Part shown: one piece after another, positions 1 through 9,508 of the stretch
Layout: each line of letters opens with the position of its first letter
How positions within the stretch are numbered: position 1 is the first letter of the stretch
Translations under genes and position numbers: made by a program
NCBI GenBank assembly: GCA_016780245.1
Contig: JADHME010000002.1
Coordinates: 1-64,000 of the forward strand
DNA: 64,000 bases
Direction: 5' to 3'
Source: Flavobacteriaceae bacterium
GTDB taxonomy: Bacteria > Bacteroidota > Bacteroidia > Flavobacteriales > Flavobacteriaceae
Notes under the pieces: model-generated
What the model was told of the DNA's origin: nothing
Databases searched by the model: none
The model's input: only the letters and a program-made list of their open reading frames with translations

Positions 1-2
1 AG

Positions 3-1472
3 ATTGGACCTAGACTTACAGGGACCCCTCAAATGCAATTAGCACATGATTGGGTAGTTAATACATATGCTAAGTGGGACATAAATGCAAAAAATGAACA
101 ATTTGGTCAGTGGAGAGCATGGGAAAGAGGGATAAGTCACATGGATATGATGACTCCTTGGGTGAAATCCTTAGAAGGGCAACAATTATCTTGGAGTGCT
201 AGCACGAAAAAAAATGGAGTTTTAGCTGAAGCAGTGTTAATACCCTATGAATCAAAAGAAGTTTTTGATGAATGGTTAAAAACAATTAAAGGCAAACATA
301 TTTTACTATCCGAAACAGACATCTCCGGAAGACCCGATTATGATTTAGAGAGGTGGGCAAAAGAGAGCACATTGGAAGAGATCAGAAGATATAGAATTAG
401 TGCTAGAAGTAGATATGTTAGGAATCAAAGAAAGACAGGATATAGCAGACAGGATATGATTAAAGCAATTGAAGATGCTAAGCCTGCTTCAATACTAACT
501 AGTAACTGGAGAGGTGGATTTGGTACTAACACAATTTTTAGTCCTGGATATTATGGAATTAGCCCAAAAACTCCTACTGTTGATCTTAGTATGGAAGATT
601 ATGGACTTTTATATAGACTAGCTCAAAGCAATCAAAAACCAACACTGAATGTTAACGTGCAATCAAAAGAATTAGGAAAGGTTCCAACATACAATTCCAT
701 AGCAAGAATTGAAGGTATAGAAAAACCCAACGAATATATAATTCTATCTGCACATTTAGATACTACAGGTGGTGGAACTGGGGCAACTGACAATGGAACT
801 GGAACTATTGTAATGATGGAAGCAATGAGAATTTTAAAGAAGATTTACCCAAATCCCAAAAGAACTATAATTGCTGGTCATTGGGGTGCTGAGGAGCAAG
901 GTTTAAATGGATCAAGTGCATTTGTAGAAGATAATCCTGAAATTGTAAATAATCTTCAAGCTCTGTTTAATCAAGATAATGGGACTGGTAGAACTGTTCA
1001 GATAAGTGGTCACGGGTTTACTGAGGCATATAGATTTATTGGGGATTGGCTTCAATATGTTCCATCTGAGATAAGAGATGAAATTAAGACAGATTTTCCT
1101 GGAGTTCCAATTCCATTATTTCAAAAGGAATCTAACGGAAGAATGGTTAGAGCTGGAGGTTCATCTGATTGGAGAAATTTTGTTTCTTCAGGTGTTCCAG
1201 GTTTCAATCTTACTTCATTAGATTTTTCTTATGGAGGGAAAAGTAAATATTTTTATACCTGGCACACAAACAGAGACACCTATGATAAGATTGTGTTTGA
1301 TGATGTTAGAGATAATGCAATTCTTGTAGCTATATTGACATACCTTGCAAGTGAAGAAGATGAATTAATGCCAAGAGATAGAAGAGTACTTCCTATTAAT
1401 CCTTTAACTGGAGAAAGAGGAGAATGGCCTTCTCTAAGGATTCCTAATAGAGACGGATCTGAAGATAATTAG
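3..1472 (+). CDS. M28 family zinc metallopeptidase, 5' end outside window
   Basis: This is a co-catalytic zinc aminopeptidase/carboxypeptidase-type enzyme of family M28, expected in the periplasm or outside the cell. The frame is open upstream of the track's ATG to the window edge and encodes IGPRLTGTPQ, which runs directly into the MQLAHDW sequence; that block is typical of the M28 N-terminal region. The listed ATG is therefore internal, and the true start with its signal peptide lies before base 1. Metal-ligand blocks are visible: AHLDTTGGG, ATDNGTGT, AEEQG and, near the C-terminus, WHTNRDTYD. The first block keeps the usual His-x-Asp, unlike the second M28 protein in this window. The next gene starts one base after the stop, so the two are probably co-transcribed. 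The substrate cannot be read from the sequence. Confidence 0.9.
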   Translation: MGPRLTGTPQMQLAHDWVVNTYAKWDINAKNEQFGQWRAWERGISHMDMMTPWVKSLEGQQLSWSASTKKNGVLAEAVLIPYESKEVFDEWLKTIKGKHILLSETDISGRPDYDLERWAKESTLEEIRRYRISARSRYVRNQRKTGYSRQDMIKAIEDAKPASILTSNWRGGFGTNTIFSPGYYGISPKTPTVDLSMEDYGLLYRLAQSNQKPTLNVNVQSKELGKVPTYNSIARIEGIEKPNEYIILSAHLDTTGGGTGATDNGTGTIVMMEAMRILKKIYPNPKRTIIAGHWGAEEQGLNGSSAFVEDNPEIVNNLQALFNQDNGTGRTVQISGHGFTEAYRFIGDWLQYVPSEIRDEIKTDFPGVPIPLFQKESNGRMVRAGGSSDWRNFVSSGVPGFNLTSLDFSYGGKSKYFYTWHTNRDTYDKIVFDDVRDNAILVAILTYLASEEDELMPRDRRVLPINPLTGERGEWPSLRIPNRDGSEDN

Positions 1473-1473
1473 T

Positions 1474-2295
1474 ATGGAAAACTTATTATTGCTATTTGAA
1501 AATATTTCATCTGTTAATAGAGCAGTAATAATTATTTCTGGTATTACCTTTTTTTGGGTAATTGAAGGTATTGTGCCTTTTAAATTTCTCAACTATAAGA
1601 AATGGATTCATTCAATTCCAAATTTTCTATTAACTCTAACAACAATAATTGTCAATTTTTTCTTTGCATTTTTACTAGTTTTCGCCTCTGATTGGTCAAA
1701 TGAAAATAGTTTTGGAATTATACATTTTATAAACTCATCTACATTAGTAAGTTTAATTATTGGATTGTTATTACTTGATTTAATTGGAGCATATCTACCT
1801 CATCTAGTTCAACATAAGGTTAAATTATTGTGGCACATACATATTGTTCATCATACTGACCATAAAGTTGACACAACAACTGCAAACAGACACCATCCAT
1901 TAGAAAGTGTAGTAAGATTTATTTTTACATTTATTGGAATATTTGTATCAGGAGCTCCTATTGGTCTTGTTCTTCTATATCAATCTATCTCAGTTCTTGC
2001 TTCTCAATTTAATCATGCTAATATTCAAATCTCTAATAGGATTGATAATATTTTAAGCTATGTGATAGTGTCTCCAAATATGCATAAGGTTCATCATCAC
2101 TTTGAATTGCCATATACAGATTCAAACTATGGAAATATTTTTTCTATTTGGGATAGAATTTTTGGAACCTTTATGGAATTAGACAAGAGTAAAATAAAAT
2201 ATGGAGTAGATACTGATCTTGACGAGAAGTTAAATTCTAAATTTATTAGCCTGCTTGAGAGACCATTTAAAAAATGGTATAAATATTTTAGCTGA
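1474..2295 (+). CDS. Fatty acid hydroxylase / sterol desaturase family membrane protein
   Basis: This is an integral membrane di-iron oxygenase-type protein of 273 residues. It has several hydrophobic segments (around residues 15-35, 45-75, 85-110 and 140-175) and the family's histidine clusters: HLVQH (HxxxH), HIVHH (HxxHH) followed by NRHHP, and a late MHKVHHH. Members hydroxylate or desaturate lipids, sterols or carotenoids, but the substrate is not predictable here. The gene follows the M28 peptidase with one base between them. Its stop overlaps the end of the convergent hisS gene by 8 bases. Confidence 0.85.
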   Translation: MENLLLLFENISSVNRAVIIISGITFFWVIEGIVPFKFLNYKKWIHSIPNFLLTLTTIIVNFFFAFLLVFASDWSNENSFGIIHFINSSTLVSLIIGLLLLDLIGAYLPHLVQHKVKLLWHIHIVHHTDHKVDTTTANRHHPLESVVRFIFTFIGIFVSGAPIGLVLLYQSISVLASQFNHANIQISNRIDNILSYVIVSPNMHKVHHHFELPYTDSNYGNIFSIWDRIFGTFMELDKSKIKYGVDTDLDEKLNSKFISLLERPFKKWYKYFS

Positions 2296-2317
2296 TTTCT
2301 TTAATTTTTTCAGCTAA
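2288..2317. terminator. Hairpin over the hisS / desaturase convergent stops (weak terminator candidate)
   Basis: A perfect 8-base inverted repeat, TTAGCTGA / TCAGCTAA with a 14-base loop, covers the stop codon of the plus-strand gene and the last codons and stop of hisS. There is no clear T-run after it on either strand, so it may be only a weak bidirectional terminator, or chance in AT-rich DNA. Confidence 0.3.
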
Positions 2318-3664
2318 AGAATCTATTTGCATGAATGTTAACTCATCTCCTTTTGACATATCCTTAACTTTAAAAATGTCTTTCTTCAATTCATCATCAC
2401 CAATAATTACAACAAAGTCAATTCCTTTTTTATTGGCGTAGTCTAGTTGCTTTTTAATTTTAACATCAACAGGATAAATTTCGCAAACAATACAATCTTT
2501 CCTTAACTGATTTACAGAGTCAATAAAATACGATATTTTATCAGTCCCAAAATTTAAAAATAAAAATGACTTAGATGAGTCTAATAGATTAGGAAAAAGA
2601 TTAAGCTCCTCAAGAATTAAAAAAATCCTATCGAAACCAAAAGATATACCAAAACCACTTAATTTAGGATTATTCTTCTGAACTAGATCGTCATATCTAC
2701 CTCCTCCCCCAATAGAGCCTAAGCTGAAGTCTTTGGGAGAGGAAACTTCAACGATAGTCCCGGTATAATACCCCAAACCTCTTGCTAGAGATAAGTCAAA
2801 TTCAATCTCAATATTGTTTAACTTAAATTGATTACAAGTATTAATTATTTCTTCAATTGAATCAATTGCATTAGAAGGAATATTTTTACTATTGAACTCC
2901 TTTCTGACTAAATCAATTTTACTTTTATTAGAACCCTTGATATTAAGTAAAAAGATAAGTTTATCTATTGACTTAGTCTTCATACCTTTTTTAGATAATT
3001 CATCTACTACTCCATCAATGCCAATTTTATCAGACTTATCTAGTGTTGAAGAGATTTCAGATAAGCTTTCAAGATTCATAATCTTCGATATACCTTCTAA
3101 AATTTCTCTATTATTTATTCTAAGAACTAGTTTTGGTAATCCAAGATTTTCAAAAACATGGTCATATACTTTAATACACTCAACCTCGTTTAAAAAGTTT
3201 TTTTCTCCAATTATATCAACGTCGCACTGAAGAAATTCTCTATATCTACCCTTTTGAGGTCTATCTGCTCTCCAAACTAATTGAGTTTGAAATCTTTTAA
3301 ATGGTAGAGTAATTTCATTTAAGTTTTGTTGCACAAACCTAGACAAAGGTACTGTAAGATCGTACCTAAGGGCCTTATCACTTATAGAATTGGCAAACTT
3401 GGATAGCTTCCCATCATTAAGTGAGCTTATATCTGCTTTTTTTACTTTTTCACCAGAGGATAAAATTTTAAACATTAAAGAATCCTCTTCATCTCCATAT
3501 TTATCTGTAAGTGTGGATAAATTTTCAAATGAAGGTGTCTGTATCTCCTGGAAATTAAATGATTTGAAACTGTCTCTTAAAACTTTTAAAAGGTAATTTC
3601 TTTTTTTTAATTCTAGTGAAGAAAAATCTCTTGTTCCCTTTGGTGTATTCAGTTTATGAGACAT
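2288..3664 (-). CDS. hisS: Histidyl-tRNA synthetase
   Basis: This class II aminoacyl-tRNA synthetase charges tRNA-His. The start TPKGTRDF is characteristic. Motif 2 is seen as RADRPQKGRYREFLQCD, the histidine-binding loop as LARGLGYYTG, and motif 3 around GGGGRYDDL with GFGISFGFDR. The C-terminal region from about residue 365 is the anticodon-binding domain. The track begins at a TTG one codon upstream; the ATG at 3664 is the better start and gives 458 residues. It lies 43 bases after rplI on the same strand with no visible terminator between them, so it may be read through from the rpsF operon. Its 3' end overlaps the convergent desaturase gene by 8 bases. Confidence 0.95.
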   Translation of the reverse strand: MSHKLNTPKGTRDFSSLELKKRNYLLKVLRDSFKSFNFQEIQTPSFENLSTLTDKYGDEEDSLMFKILSSGEKVKKADISSLNDGKLSKFANSISDKALRYDLTVPLSRFVQQNLNEITLPFKRFQTQLVWRADRPQKGRYREFLQCDVDIIGEKNFLNEVECIKVYDHVFENLGLPKLVLRINNREILEGISKIMNLESLSEISSTLDKSDKIGIDGVVDELSKKGMKTKSIDKLIFLLNIKGSNKSKIDLVRKEFNSKNIPSNAIDSIEEIINTCNQFKLNNIEIEFDLSLARGLGYYTGTIVEVSSPKDFSLGSIGGGGRYDDLVQKNNPKLSGFGISFGFDRIFLILEELNLFPNLLDSSKSFLFLNFGTDKISYFIDSVNQLRKDCIVCEIYPVDVKIKKQLDYANKKGIDFVVIIGDDELKKDIFKVKDMSKGDELTFMQIDSLAEKIKEIS

Positions 3665-3707
3665 CAAAAATTTATTTGATAATCAAGTGAACAATAAAGT
3701 TATGAAA

Positions 3708-4160
3708 TTATTTCTTTTCGGCTAGAAGCTCGAAATTTAATTGAGTGGAAACCTCTCTGTGAAGCCTTATAGATGCCTGATATTTTCCTATTCTTTTAAT
3801 GGATTTACCTGGAATTGAGATATTTTCTTTTTCTACTTCAATTTTTTTACCAACTAAGCCTTTAGCAACATCAGCGTTAGATATTGAACCAAAAAGTTTT
3901 CCATCTGGACCAACTTTTGCAGAAATCTTAAGATCAAGTTTAGAAATTTTTGCAGCTAACTTCTCAGCATCGTCAATTATAGACTTTTCCTTAAAAGCCT
4001 TTTGTTTTAGATTTTCAGCTAAAACTTTTTTGGCAGACTCAGTTGCTAAAACAGCTTTTCCTGTTGGTATAAGAAAGTTTCTACCATATCCAGCCTTAAC
4101 TATTACAATTTCATCTTTAAAACCTACGTTAGCAACGTTCTCTTTTAGTATAATCTCCAT
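3708..4160 (-). CDS. rplI: 50S ribosomal protein L9 (bL9)
   Basis: At 150 residues this has the usual L9 length and two-domain form: an N-terminal domain starting MEIILKENVANVGFKDEIV with the GYGRNFLIP block, a long helical linker, and a C-terminal 23S-binding domain containing GPDGKLFGSI. It ends a compact rpsF-rpsR-rplI operon, two bases after rpsR. The start sits in the recurring TAATTATG context. Confidence 0.97.
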   Translation of the reverse strand: MEIILKENVANVGFKDEIVIVKAGYGRNFLIPTGKAVLATESAKKVLAENLKQKAFKEKSIIDDAEKLAAKISKLDLKISAKVGPDGKLFGSISNADVAKGLVGKKIEVEKENISIPGKSIKRIGKYQASIRLHREVSTQLNFELLAEKK

Positions 4161-4162
4161 AA

Positions 4163-4459
4163 TTATTTTAATAAGTCTCCAACATATGGCAATAAAGCTA
4201 AGTGTCTAGCTCTCTTTACTGCTGTAGCAACTTTTCTTTGATATTTTAGTGAAGTACCTGTTAACCTTCTTGGCAAAATTTTTCCTTGCTCATTAATGAA
4301 TCTGTTTAAAAAATCTGGATCTTTATAATCAACATATTTAATACCTGATCTTCTAAACATGCAATATTTCTTTGCTTTAGAAGTATTGATATCTAAAGGA
4401 GAAAGATATCTAATCTCACCCTCGTTTTTAATTTTTGATTGCTCATCAATGCCTGCCAT
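4163..4459 (-). CDS. rpsR: 30S ribosomal protein S18 (bS18)
   Basis: The protein has 98 residues, slightly longer than the E. coli form because of an N-terminal extension. The core is unmistakable: [26 protein letters not shown] and the basic end [13 protein letters not shown]18 pairs with S6 on the platform of the small subunit, which fits its position two bases after rpsF. There is no Shine-Dalgarno; the start is in the TAATTATG context. Confidence 0.97.
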   Translation of the reverse strand: MAGIDEQSKIKNEGEIRYLSPLDINTSKAKKYCMFRRSGIKYVDYKDPDFLNRFINEQGKILPRRLTGTSLKYQRKVATAVKRARHLALLPYVGDLLK

Positions 4460-4461
4460 AA

Positions 4462-4803
4462 TTAACTAGCTTTTTTTGTATTTCTATTTCTTCTTTTTTC
4501 TGCCCACTCAATAGCATCTTTTTCAAGAGTTACTGTTAAGTATCTCATAATGGTTTCATCTCTTTTAAACTCAACTTCTAGAGACGAGACAGTATCTGCG
4601 GGAGCAGAATATTCAATAAGATTATAAAATCCACTGTTTTTATTTTGAATAGTATATGCTAACTTTTTTAAACCCCAAATTTCTTTACTTACAATCTTAG
4701 CACCATTAGACTTTAAATACTTATCATATTTGTCTACTGCTTTTTCAACTTGCTCTTCAGAAAGAGCAGGGTTTAAAATAAATACTGTTTCGTAGTTTTT
4801 CAT
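4462..4803 (-). CDS. rpsF: 30S ribosomal protein S6 (bS6)
   Basis: This 113-residue protein begins [18 protein letters not shown], the standard S6 start, with the [19 protein letters not shown] core. It binds 16S rRNA together with S18 and is first in the S6-S18-L9 operon. A well-formed flavobacterial promoter lies just upstream. Confidence 0.97.
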   Translation of the reverse strand: MKNYETVFILNPALSEEQVEKAVDKYDKYLKSNGAKIVSKEIWGLKKLAYTIQNKNSGFYNLIEYSAPADTVSSLEVEFKRDETIMRYLTVTLEKDAIEWAEKRRNRNTKKAS

Positions 4804-4820
4804 CTTAAAATCTTAGGCCG

Positions 4821-4852
4821 CAAAATTAGGTTTTTATATAATATCTGCCAAA
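4821..4852 (-). promoter_or_regulatory. Bacteroidetes-type promoter of rpsF-rpsR-rplI
   Basis: On the minus strand a TTTG box (4849-4852) is followed after exactly 20 bases by TAATTTTG (4821-4828). This matches the known Bacteroidetes -33/-7 consensus (TTTG, about 19-21 bases, TAnnTTTG). The -7 box ends 17 bases before the rpsF start codon. It is the best two-box promoter in the window. Confidence 0.8.
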
Positions 4853-4874
4853 TTTATTTTAAGTAAACTATATT

Positions 4875-7319
4875 CTAATTAGGATCAACATCTACAATGA
4901 CTTTTACACTTCTATATTTTGATATTGAATCAAAACTTTTCATTATTAATTGAAATTTACTTCTAAAGATATTTAGATCCTTTAAATCTGATAGTTTTAC
5001 CAAAAATTCTTTATGATATTTATTTTTAATTCTTGAGATTTCAGGGTATACAGGCCCTAATACTAAACCTTTAAAATTTGCTCTAATAGCTTTGTTTATC
5101 CAATCAGAAGAACTATTTAATTTATCAAAACTTTTGTCTTTCATAGTTATCCTAATAAGTCTTACAAAAGGTGGGTATTTGTAATCCTTTCTTTCAATGA
5201 GTTGTTTAGCATACATTTTATCGAAATCGTTATTTATTACATTTATAATAATTGGATGATCTGGTTGATATGTCTGTAAATACACACTACCCCTTTCACC
5301 TGACCTTCCTGATCTTCCAGCAACTTGAGTTAAAACTTGAAAAGCTTTTTCATGTGCTCTAAAATCTGGAAAATTCAAAAAATGATCAGTATTAATTACT
5401 CCGACAAGACCTACGTTTTTAAAGTCTAAACCTTTAGTTATCATCTGCGTACCAATTAAAATATCGATTTCATGATCAGCAAACGAATTAATTATTTTAT
5501 CAAATGCCCATTTACCTCTAGTTGTATCCCAATCCATTCTACTTACATTTGAATTAGGAAAAATTTCTTTTACAACTTCTTCTATTTGTTGAGTTCCGTC
5601 TCCATTATAACCCATTGTTTGCATTCCACAAGAATTACATTTTATCTCTGCTTTTAATTGAAATCCACAATAGTGGCATCTTAATGTATTTGAGTGTAAA
5701 TGATATGTTAAAGTAACATCACAATTATCACACATAATATTATGACCACAAGAACCACACTGCCATTGGGGGGAATATCCTCTTCTATTTCTAAATAGAA
5801 TAACTTGTTTTCCTTTATCTACTGCTTTATTTATTTCATCGACCAATTTTTTAGAAAATATAGAACTGAATTCATGTTTAGGTTCAGATTTCATATCAAT
5901 TGTATGGATAAAAGGCATCTCTATATTTCCATATCTTTCTTTTATTTCAACAAAACCATATTTATTATTTCTAGCATTGTAAGTTGATTCAATTGAGGGA
6001 GTAGCTGAGCCTAAAATAATTTTAGTTTTAAAAATTTTGGATAAATATATAGCTGAATCTCTTGCATTATATCTGGGTGAAGGCTCTTGCTGTTTATATG
6101 AAACTTCATGTTCCTCATCAACAATAATAAGACCTAAATCGTCAAATGGAAGAAACACAGATGACCGTGCACCAATAACTAACTGTGAATTCTCTTTATT
6201 ATTACTTATACTTTCCCAAACTTCAGTTCTTTCATTAAGAGAGTATCTCGAATGGTAAACAGATATTTGATTAGCAAAATGATTTCTTAATTTTTGAATT
6301 ATCTGGGTTGTTAAGGAAATCTCAGGTAATAAATAAAGTACTTGCTTACCATGTTTCAAGTATTTCTCAATGAGCTTTATATATATTTCAGTTTTTCCAG
6401 AAGAAGTAACACCGTGAAGAAGAATAATATCTTTTTCCTTAAGTTGTTTATTCAATTTAGATAAAACATCTTTTTGGAGTTTAGTTAATAAATTGGAAGA
6501 ATCAATGTTTACTTCTCTAATATGATTTCTATCAATCTTTATTTTCTTTATAGTTATAAAACCCTTTTTCTCAAGACTTTTAAGAGTAGTGTCAGAGAAT
6601 TTAATAGTCTTTTTTAGATCCTTAATAATTAAATAGTCCTTAGATTGAATCATACTAATAATTGACAATAAAAGCTCTTTTTGCTTAGGTGTACTCTTTA
6701 ATAGATCTAAAGAATCTTTTATGTTTATTTCATCAATTAATCTACTCTCAAGAAATATTACATTTAAAAGTTTTGGACTGTACTTTTCCTTTAGCTCATA
6801 GTTTAATTCAACATACCCGTTTAATATCATCTTTTGAATAATAGGGTATGGATTTTTTTTATTTAAAATTTCAGATATATCATTTAGCTTAAGATTTTGA
6901 AAATCAAGTGCATCATATATCAAATATTCTTCATCTGACATTTTATTAGCAACATCATCAGATATCTCTTTTTTTATAATTAAACTATCACTTTCAAGGA
7001 GGAAGGTAGAGGGTACTGCAGCTTTCATAACATCACCAATTGGTACGAAATAGTATCTTGAAAGCCAATTCCAAAAATCTATTTGATTTTGTGATACTAG
7101 GCTCTTATCGTCATATATAAATTCAATTGGTTTAGTTTCATATGATTCAGGTTTATTGTTATGTAATTCATTTACTATACCAGTGTAAATTTTTCTTTTT
7201 CCAAAACATACAGCAACCCTAAAGCCAATCTCTAATTTGTTAAATTCATCTTGCGATAATTCATATGTAAAAGTGCCCTTAAGTGGAAGAGGGAGTATAA
7301 CATCTACATAGTAATTCAT
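4875..7319 (-). CDS. priA: Primosomal replication protein N' (PriA helicase)
   Basis: PriA is a 3'-to-5' superfamily 2 helicase that restarts collapsed replication forks. This copy is 814 residues, somewhat longer than the E. coli protein. In order it shows the N-terminal 3'-DNA-binding region (MNYYVDVILPLPL), Walker A GVTSSGKTE, the Walker B variant VDEEHEVSYKQ, and the zinc-binding cysteine pairs CGSCGHNIMCDNCD, CHYCG and CNSCG. A later helicase motif reads VAGRSGRSGERG. It stands alone between the rpsF promoter and a divergent secreted-protein gene. Confidence 0.95.
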   Translation of the reverse strand: MNYYVDVILPLPLKGTFTYELSQDEFNKLEIGFRVAVCFGKRKIYTGIVNELHNNKPESYETKPIEFIYDDKSLVSQNQIDFWNWLSRYYFVPIGDVMKAAVPSTFLLESDSLIIKKEISDDVANKMSDEEYLIYDALDFQNLKLNDISEILNKKNPYPIIQKMILNGYVELNYELKEKYSPKLLNVIFLESRLIDEINIKDSLDLLKSTPKQKELLLSIISMIQSKDYLIIKDLKKTIKFSDTTLKSLEKKGFITIKKIKIDRNHIREVNIDSSNLLTKLQKDVLSKLNKQLKEKDIILLHGVTSSGKTEIYIKLIEKYLKHGKQVLYLLPEISLTTQIIQKLRNHFANQISVYHSRYSLNERTEVWESISNNKENSQLVIGARSSVFLPFDDLGLIIVDEEHEVSYKQQEPSPRYNARDSAIYLSKIFKTKIILGSATPSIESTYNARNNKYGFVEIKERYGNIEMPFIHTIDMKSEPKHEFSSIFSKKLVDEINKAVDKGKQVILFRNRRGYSPQWQCGSCGHNIMCDNCDVTLTYHLHSNTLRCHYCGFQLKAEIKCNSCGMQTMGYNGDGTQQIEEVVKEIFPNSNVSRMDWDTTRGKWAFDKIINSFADHEIDILIGTQMITKGLDFKNVGLVGVINTDHFLNFPDFRAHEKAFQVLTQVAGRSGRSGERGSVYLQTYQPDHPIIINVINNDFDKMYAKQLIERKDYKYPPFVRLIRITMKDKSFDKLNSSSDWINKAIRANFKGLVLGPVYPEISRIKNKYHKEFLVKLSDLKDLNIFRSKFQLIMKSFDSISKYRSVKVIVDVDPN

Positions 7320-7361
7320 GCTTAATTATAATTTATTCTTTCTAATTTAGCAATTAGCCTG

Positions 7362-8120
7362 ATGAAAAAGTTTTTTTTAATTATAATTCTTTTGATTTCT
7401 TCTTTAGCTTCCTCTCAAAATCAAACTGATTTGGTTAAGGGAAGAGTTCAAAGTGAAACTTCTGAATCAATTCTTCAAAACGTTCACGTTCTTAATCTAA
7501 CTATGGTTAAAGGAACTATTACAAACTCTTCAGGAGAATTTGAAATACAGGCAAAGGTTAACGATACTCTTTATTTTTCCTATATAGGGTATAAACCTTT
7601 AAAAATAGTTGTAACTAATGATCTAGTAAGATTTGAGGATAACACTTTTGAATTAACAGAACTTGCTTTTGCACTGGAAGAAGTAATAATAAAACCTTAT
7701 CAATTAACTGGTTATCTAGAAATCGATGTAAAGAATGCACCTGTAAATACATCAACAAGATATAGAATTATAGGTCTAAATTTAGGCTATGAGGCAGGAA
7801 GAAGGTCAAGATCAGGTATATCAAAAGTGATTGGCGCAATATTTAATCCAGCAGATTTTTTGAATAATTTATTCAAAAAAAAATCTTCACAAATGGATAA
7901 GTTAAGGCTAATGAGGGAGGATGAAGAGATAAAGAACTTATTATCAACTAAGTTTGATAGAGAAGTACTTGTTCAATTACTTGGAGTTGAAAAAATTGAT
8001 ATAGACGAAATTTTAAGAAACTGTAATTTTTCTGACACTTTTATACAACAAGCAAATGACCTTCAAATAATGGAAGCTATTAATGAGTGTTATGATGAAT
8101 ACAAGCTTCTTGAATTTTAA
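7362..8120 (+). CDS. Secreted protein with carboxypeptidase-regulatory-like domain
   Basis: The 252-residue protein begins with a signal peptide (MKKFFLIIILLISSLASSQ). Residues about 25-110 form a carboxypeptidase D regulatory-like beta-sandwich (VKGRVQSETSESILQNVHV ... TNSSGEFEIQAK ... LYFSYIGYKPL). In Bacteroidetes this domain usually sits at the N-terminus of TonB-dependent receptors. Here there is no plug or barrel; the rest is a basic linker followed by a helical C-terminal part of unknown role. Similar stand-alone proteins are known in flavobacteria, but their function is not established. It is divergent from priA. Confidence 0.7.
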   Translation: MKKFFLIIILLISSLASSQNQTDLVKGRVQSETSESILQNVHVLNLTMVKGTITNSSGEFEIQAKVNDTLYFSYIGYKPLKIVVTNDLVRFEDNTFELTELAFALEEVIIKPYQLTGYLEIDVKNAPVNTSTRYRIIGLNLGYEAGRRSRSGISKVIGAIFNPADFLNNLFKKKSSQMDKLRLMREDEEIKNLLSTKFDREVLVQLLGVEKIDIDEILRNCNFSDTFIQQANDLQIMEAINECYDEYKLLEF

Positions 8121-8138
8121 TATACTATTCAGTTAGCT

Positions 8139-8146
8139 TATCTTTG
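8139..8146 (+). promoter_or_regulatory. -7 box of purB, very close to the start codon
   Basis: TATCTTTG matches TAnnTTTG and ends only 4 bases before the purB ATG. If it is used, transcription would start at or next to the ATG and give a leaderless message. At the -33 position (20 bases upstream) there is TTTT rather than TTTG. Confidence 0.5.
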
Positions 8147-8150
8147 CCAG

Positions 8151-9494
8151 ATGAATGAAAAAAATTTGGAGGCCATATCTCCTATTGATGGAAGATATTT
8201 TGATAAGATTGAAAAACTAAAAAAATATTTTAGCGAAAAGGCTCTAATTTATTATAGACTTAAAGTTGAAGTCGAATACTTTATAGCATTGTGTGAAGCT
8301 CAGATTCCTCAATTAAGTAATTTCAATCATTCAAAATTTAAAGATTTAAGGAAAATTTATCTTGATTTCACAATTGATGATGCCATAGAAATTAAGAAAA
8401 TTGAGAAGTCCACTAATCATGATGTTAAAGCAGTTGAATATTTCATTAAACAAAAATTTGATAAAATTGGTATATCTGAGTATAAGGAGTTCATTCACTT
8501 TGGACTTACATCTCAGGATATAAACAATACAGCCATTCCTTTATCAATAAAAGATTTCATAAATGAGGTATATCTAATTAAAATTGAAGAGTTATTAAAT
8601 TCAATTGAAGATAAATGCAATGAGTATAAGGATATAACAATAATATCAAGGACACATGGTCAGCCTGCATCTCCTACTAAACTTGGCAAAGAGTTTAAAG
8701 TATTTTGGACAAGGATCCATGAACAATTAAATAGCTTGAAAAAAATTCCAAATTCTGCCAAATTTTCTGGAGCAGTTGGTAATTTTAATGCACATAAAGT
8801 TGCCTATCCAAAAATTAATTGGAAGAATTTCGGTCTAGATTTTGTTGAAAATAAACTTGGATTGCATTATTCCTATCCGACTACACAGATTGAACACTAT
8901 GATTCGTTTGCTTCACTATCAGATAATTGTAGAAGAATTAACAATATTTTGTTGGATATGTGTATTGATATATGGACCTACATTTCGCATGATTATTTTA
9001 ATCAAAAAATTGTTAAAAATGAGGTAGGTTCATCTGCAATGCCTCATAAAGTTAATCCTATTGATTTTGAAAACGCTGAAGGTAATTTAGGAATAGCAAA
9101 CTCAACATTTAGTTTCTTTTCCAATAAATTAACTAAATCAAGGCTTCAGAGGGATCTATCTGATAGTACTGTACTTAGAAATATTGGTGTACCATTTAGT
9201 CATACTTTAATCTCTTTTGAATCAATCCTTAAAGGGTTAAGTAAAATTTATTTAAATGAGAGTAAGATTAACAATGATATTGAAGATAATTGGATAGTAG
9301 TTTCAGAGGCAATCCAAACAATCTTAAGAAGAGAGGGTTACCCAGAGCCCTATGAAGTAATGAAGGAACTTACAAGAAATAATGAGAAAATAGATAAATC
9401 AAAACTTCATAATTTTATTGATACTTTGAATGTAGATCAGGCTATTAAAAAAGAGTTAAAAAAAATCACTCCGTATAATTATACAGGTATATAA
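8151..9494 (+). CDS. purB: Adenylosuccinate lyase
   Basis: PurB acts twice in purine synthesis: it splits SAICAR to AICAR and adenylosuccinate to AMP, releasing fumarate. At 447 residues it matches the long bacterial form. Signature parts are AISPIDGRY at the start, FGLTSQDINNTA, the RTHGQPASPT block, and the fumarase/aspartase-superfamily signature GSSAMPHKVNPIDFENAEG, which carries the catalytic serine loop. The start is supported by AISPIDGRY following a few residues in. purL lies 12 kb away and guaA near the window end, so purine genes here are scattered. Confidence 0.96.
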   Translation: MNEKNLEAISPIDGRYFDKIEKLKKYFSEKALIYYRLKVEVEYFIALCEAQIPQLSNFNHSKFKDLRKIYLDFTIDDAIEIKKIEKSTNHDVKAVEYFIKQKFDKIGISEYKEFIHFGLTSQDINNTAIPLSIKDFINEVYLIKIEELLNSIEDKCNEYKDITIISRTHGQPASPTKLGKEFKVFWTRIHEQLNSLKKIPNSAKFSGAVGNFNAHKVAYPKINWKNFGLDFVENKLGLHYSYPTTQIEHYDSFASLSDNCRRINNILLDMCIDIWTYISHDYFNQKIVKNEVGSSAMPHKVNPIDFENAEGNLGIANSTFSFFSNKLTKSRLQRDLSDSTVLRNIGVPFSHTLISFESILKGLSKIYLNESKINNDIEDNWIVVSEAIQTILRREGYPEPYEVMKELTRNNEKIDKSKLHNFIDTLNVDQAIKKELKKITPYNYTGI

Positions 9495-9508
9495 TCTTAA
9501 GTTTAATC

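Noticed and set aside
3799-4209. 136-residue plus-strand ORF opposite rplI and rpsR
   Set aside because: It covers two certain ribosomal protein genes on the other strand and has antisense-like composition.
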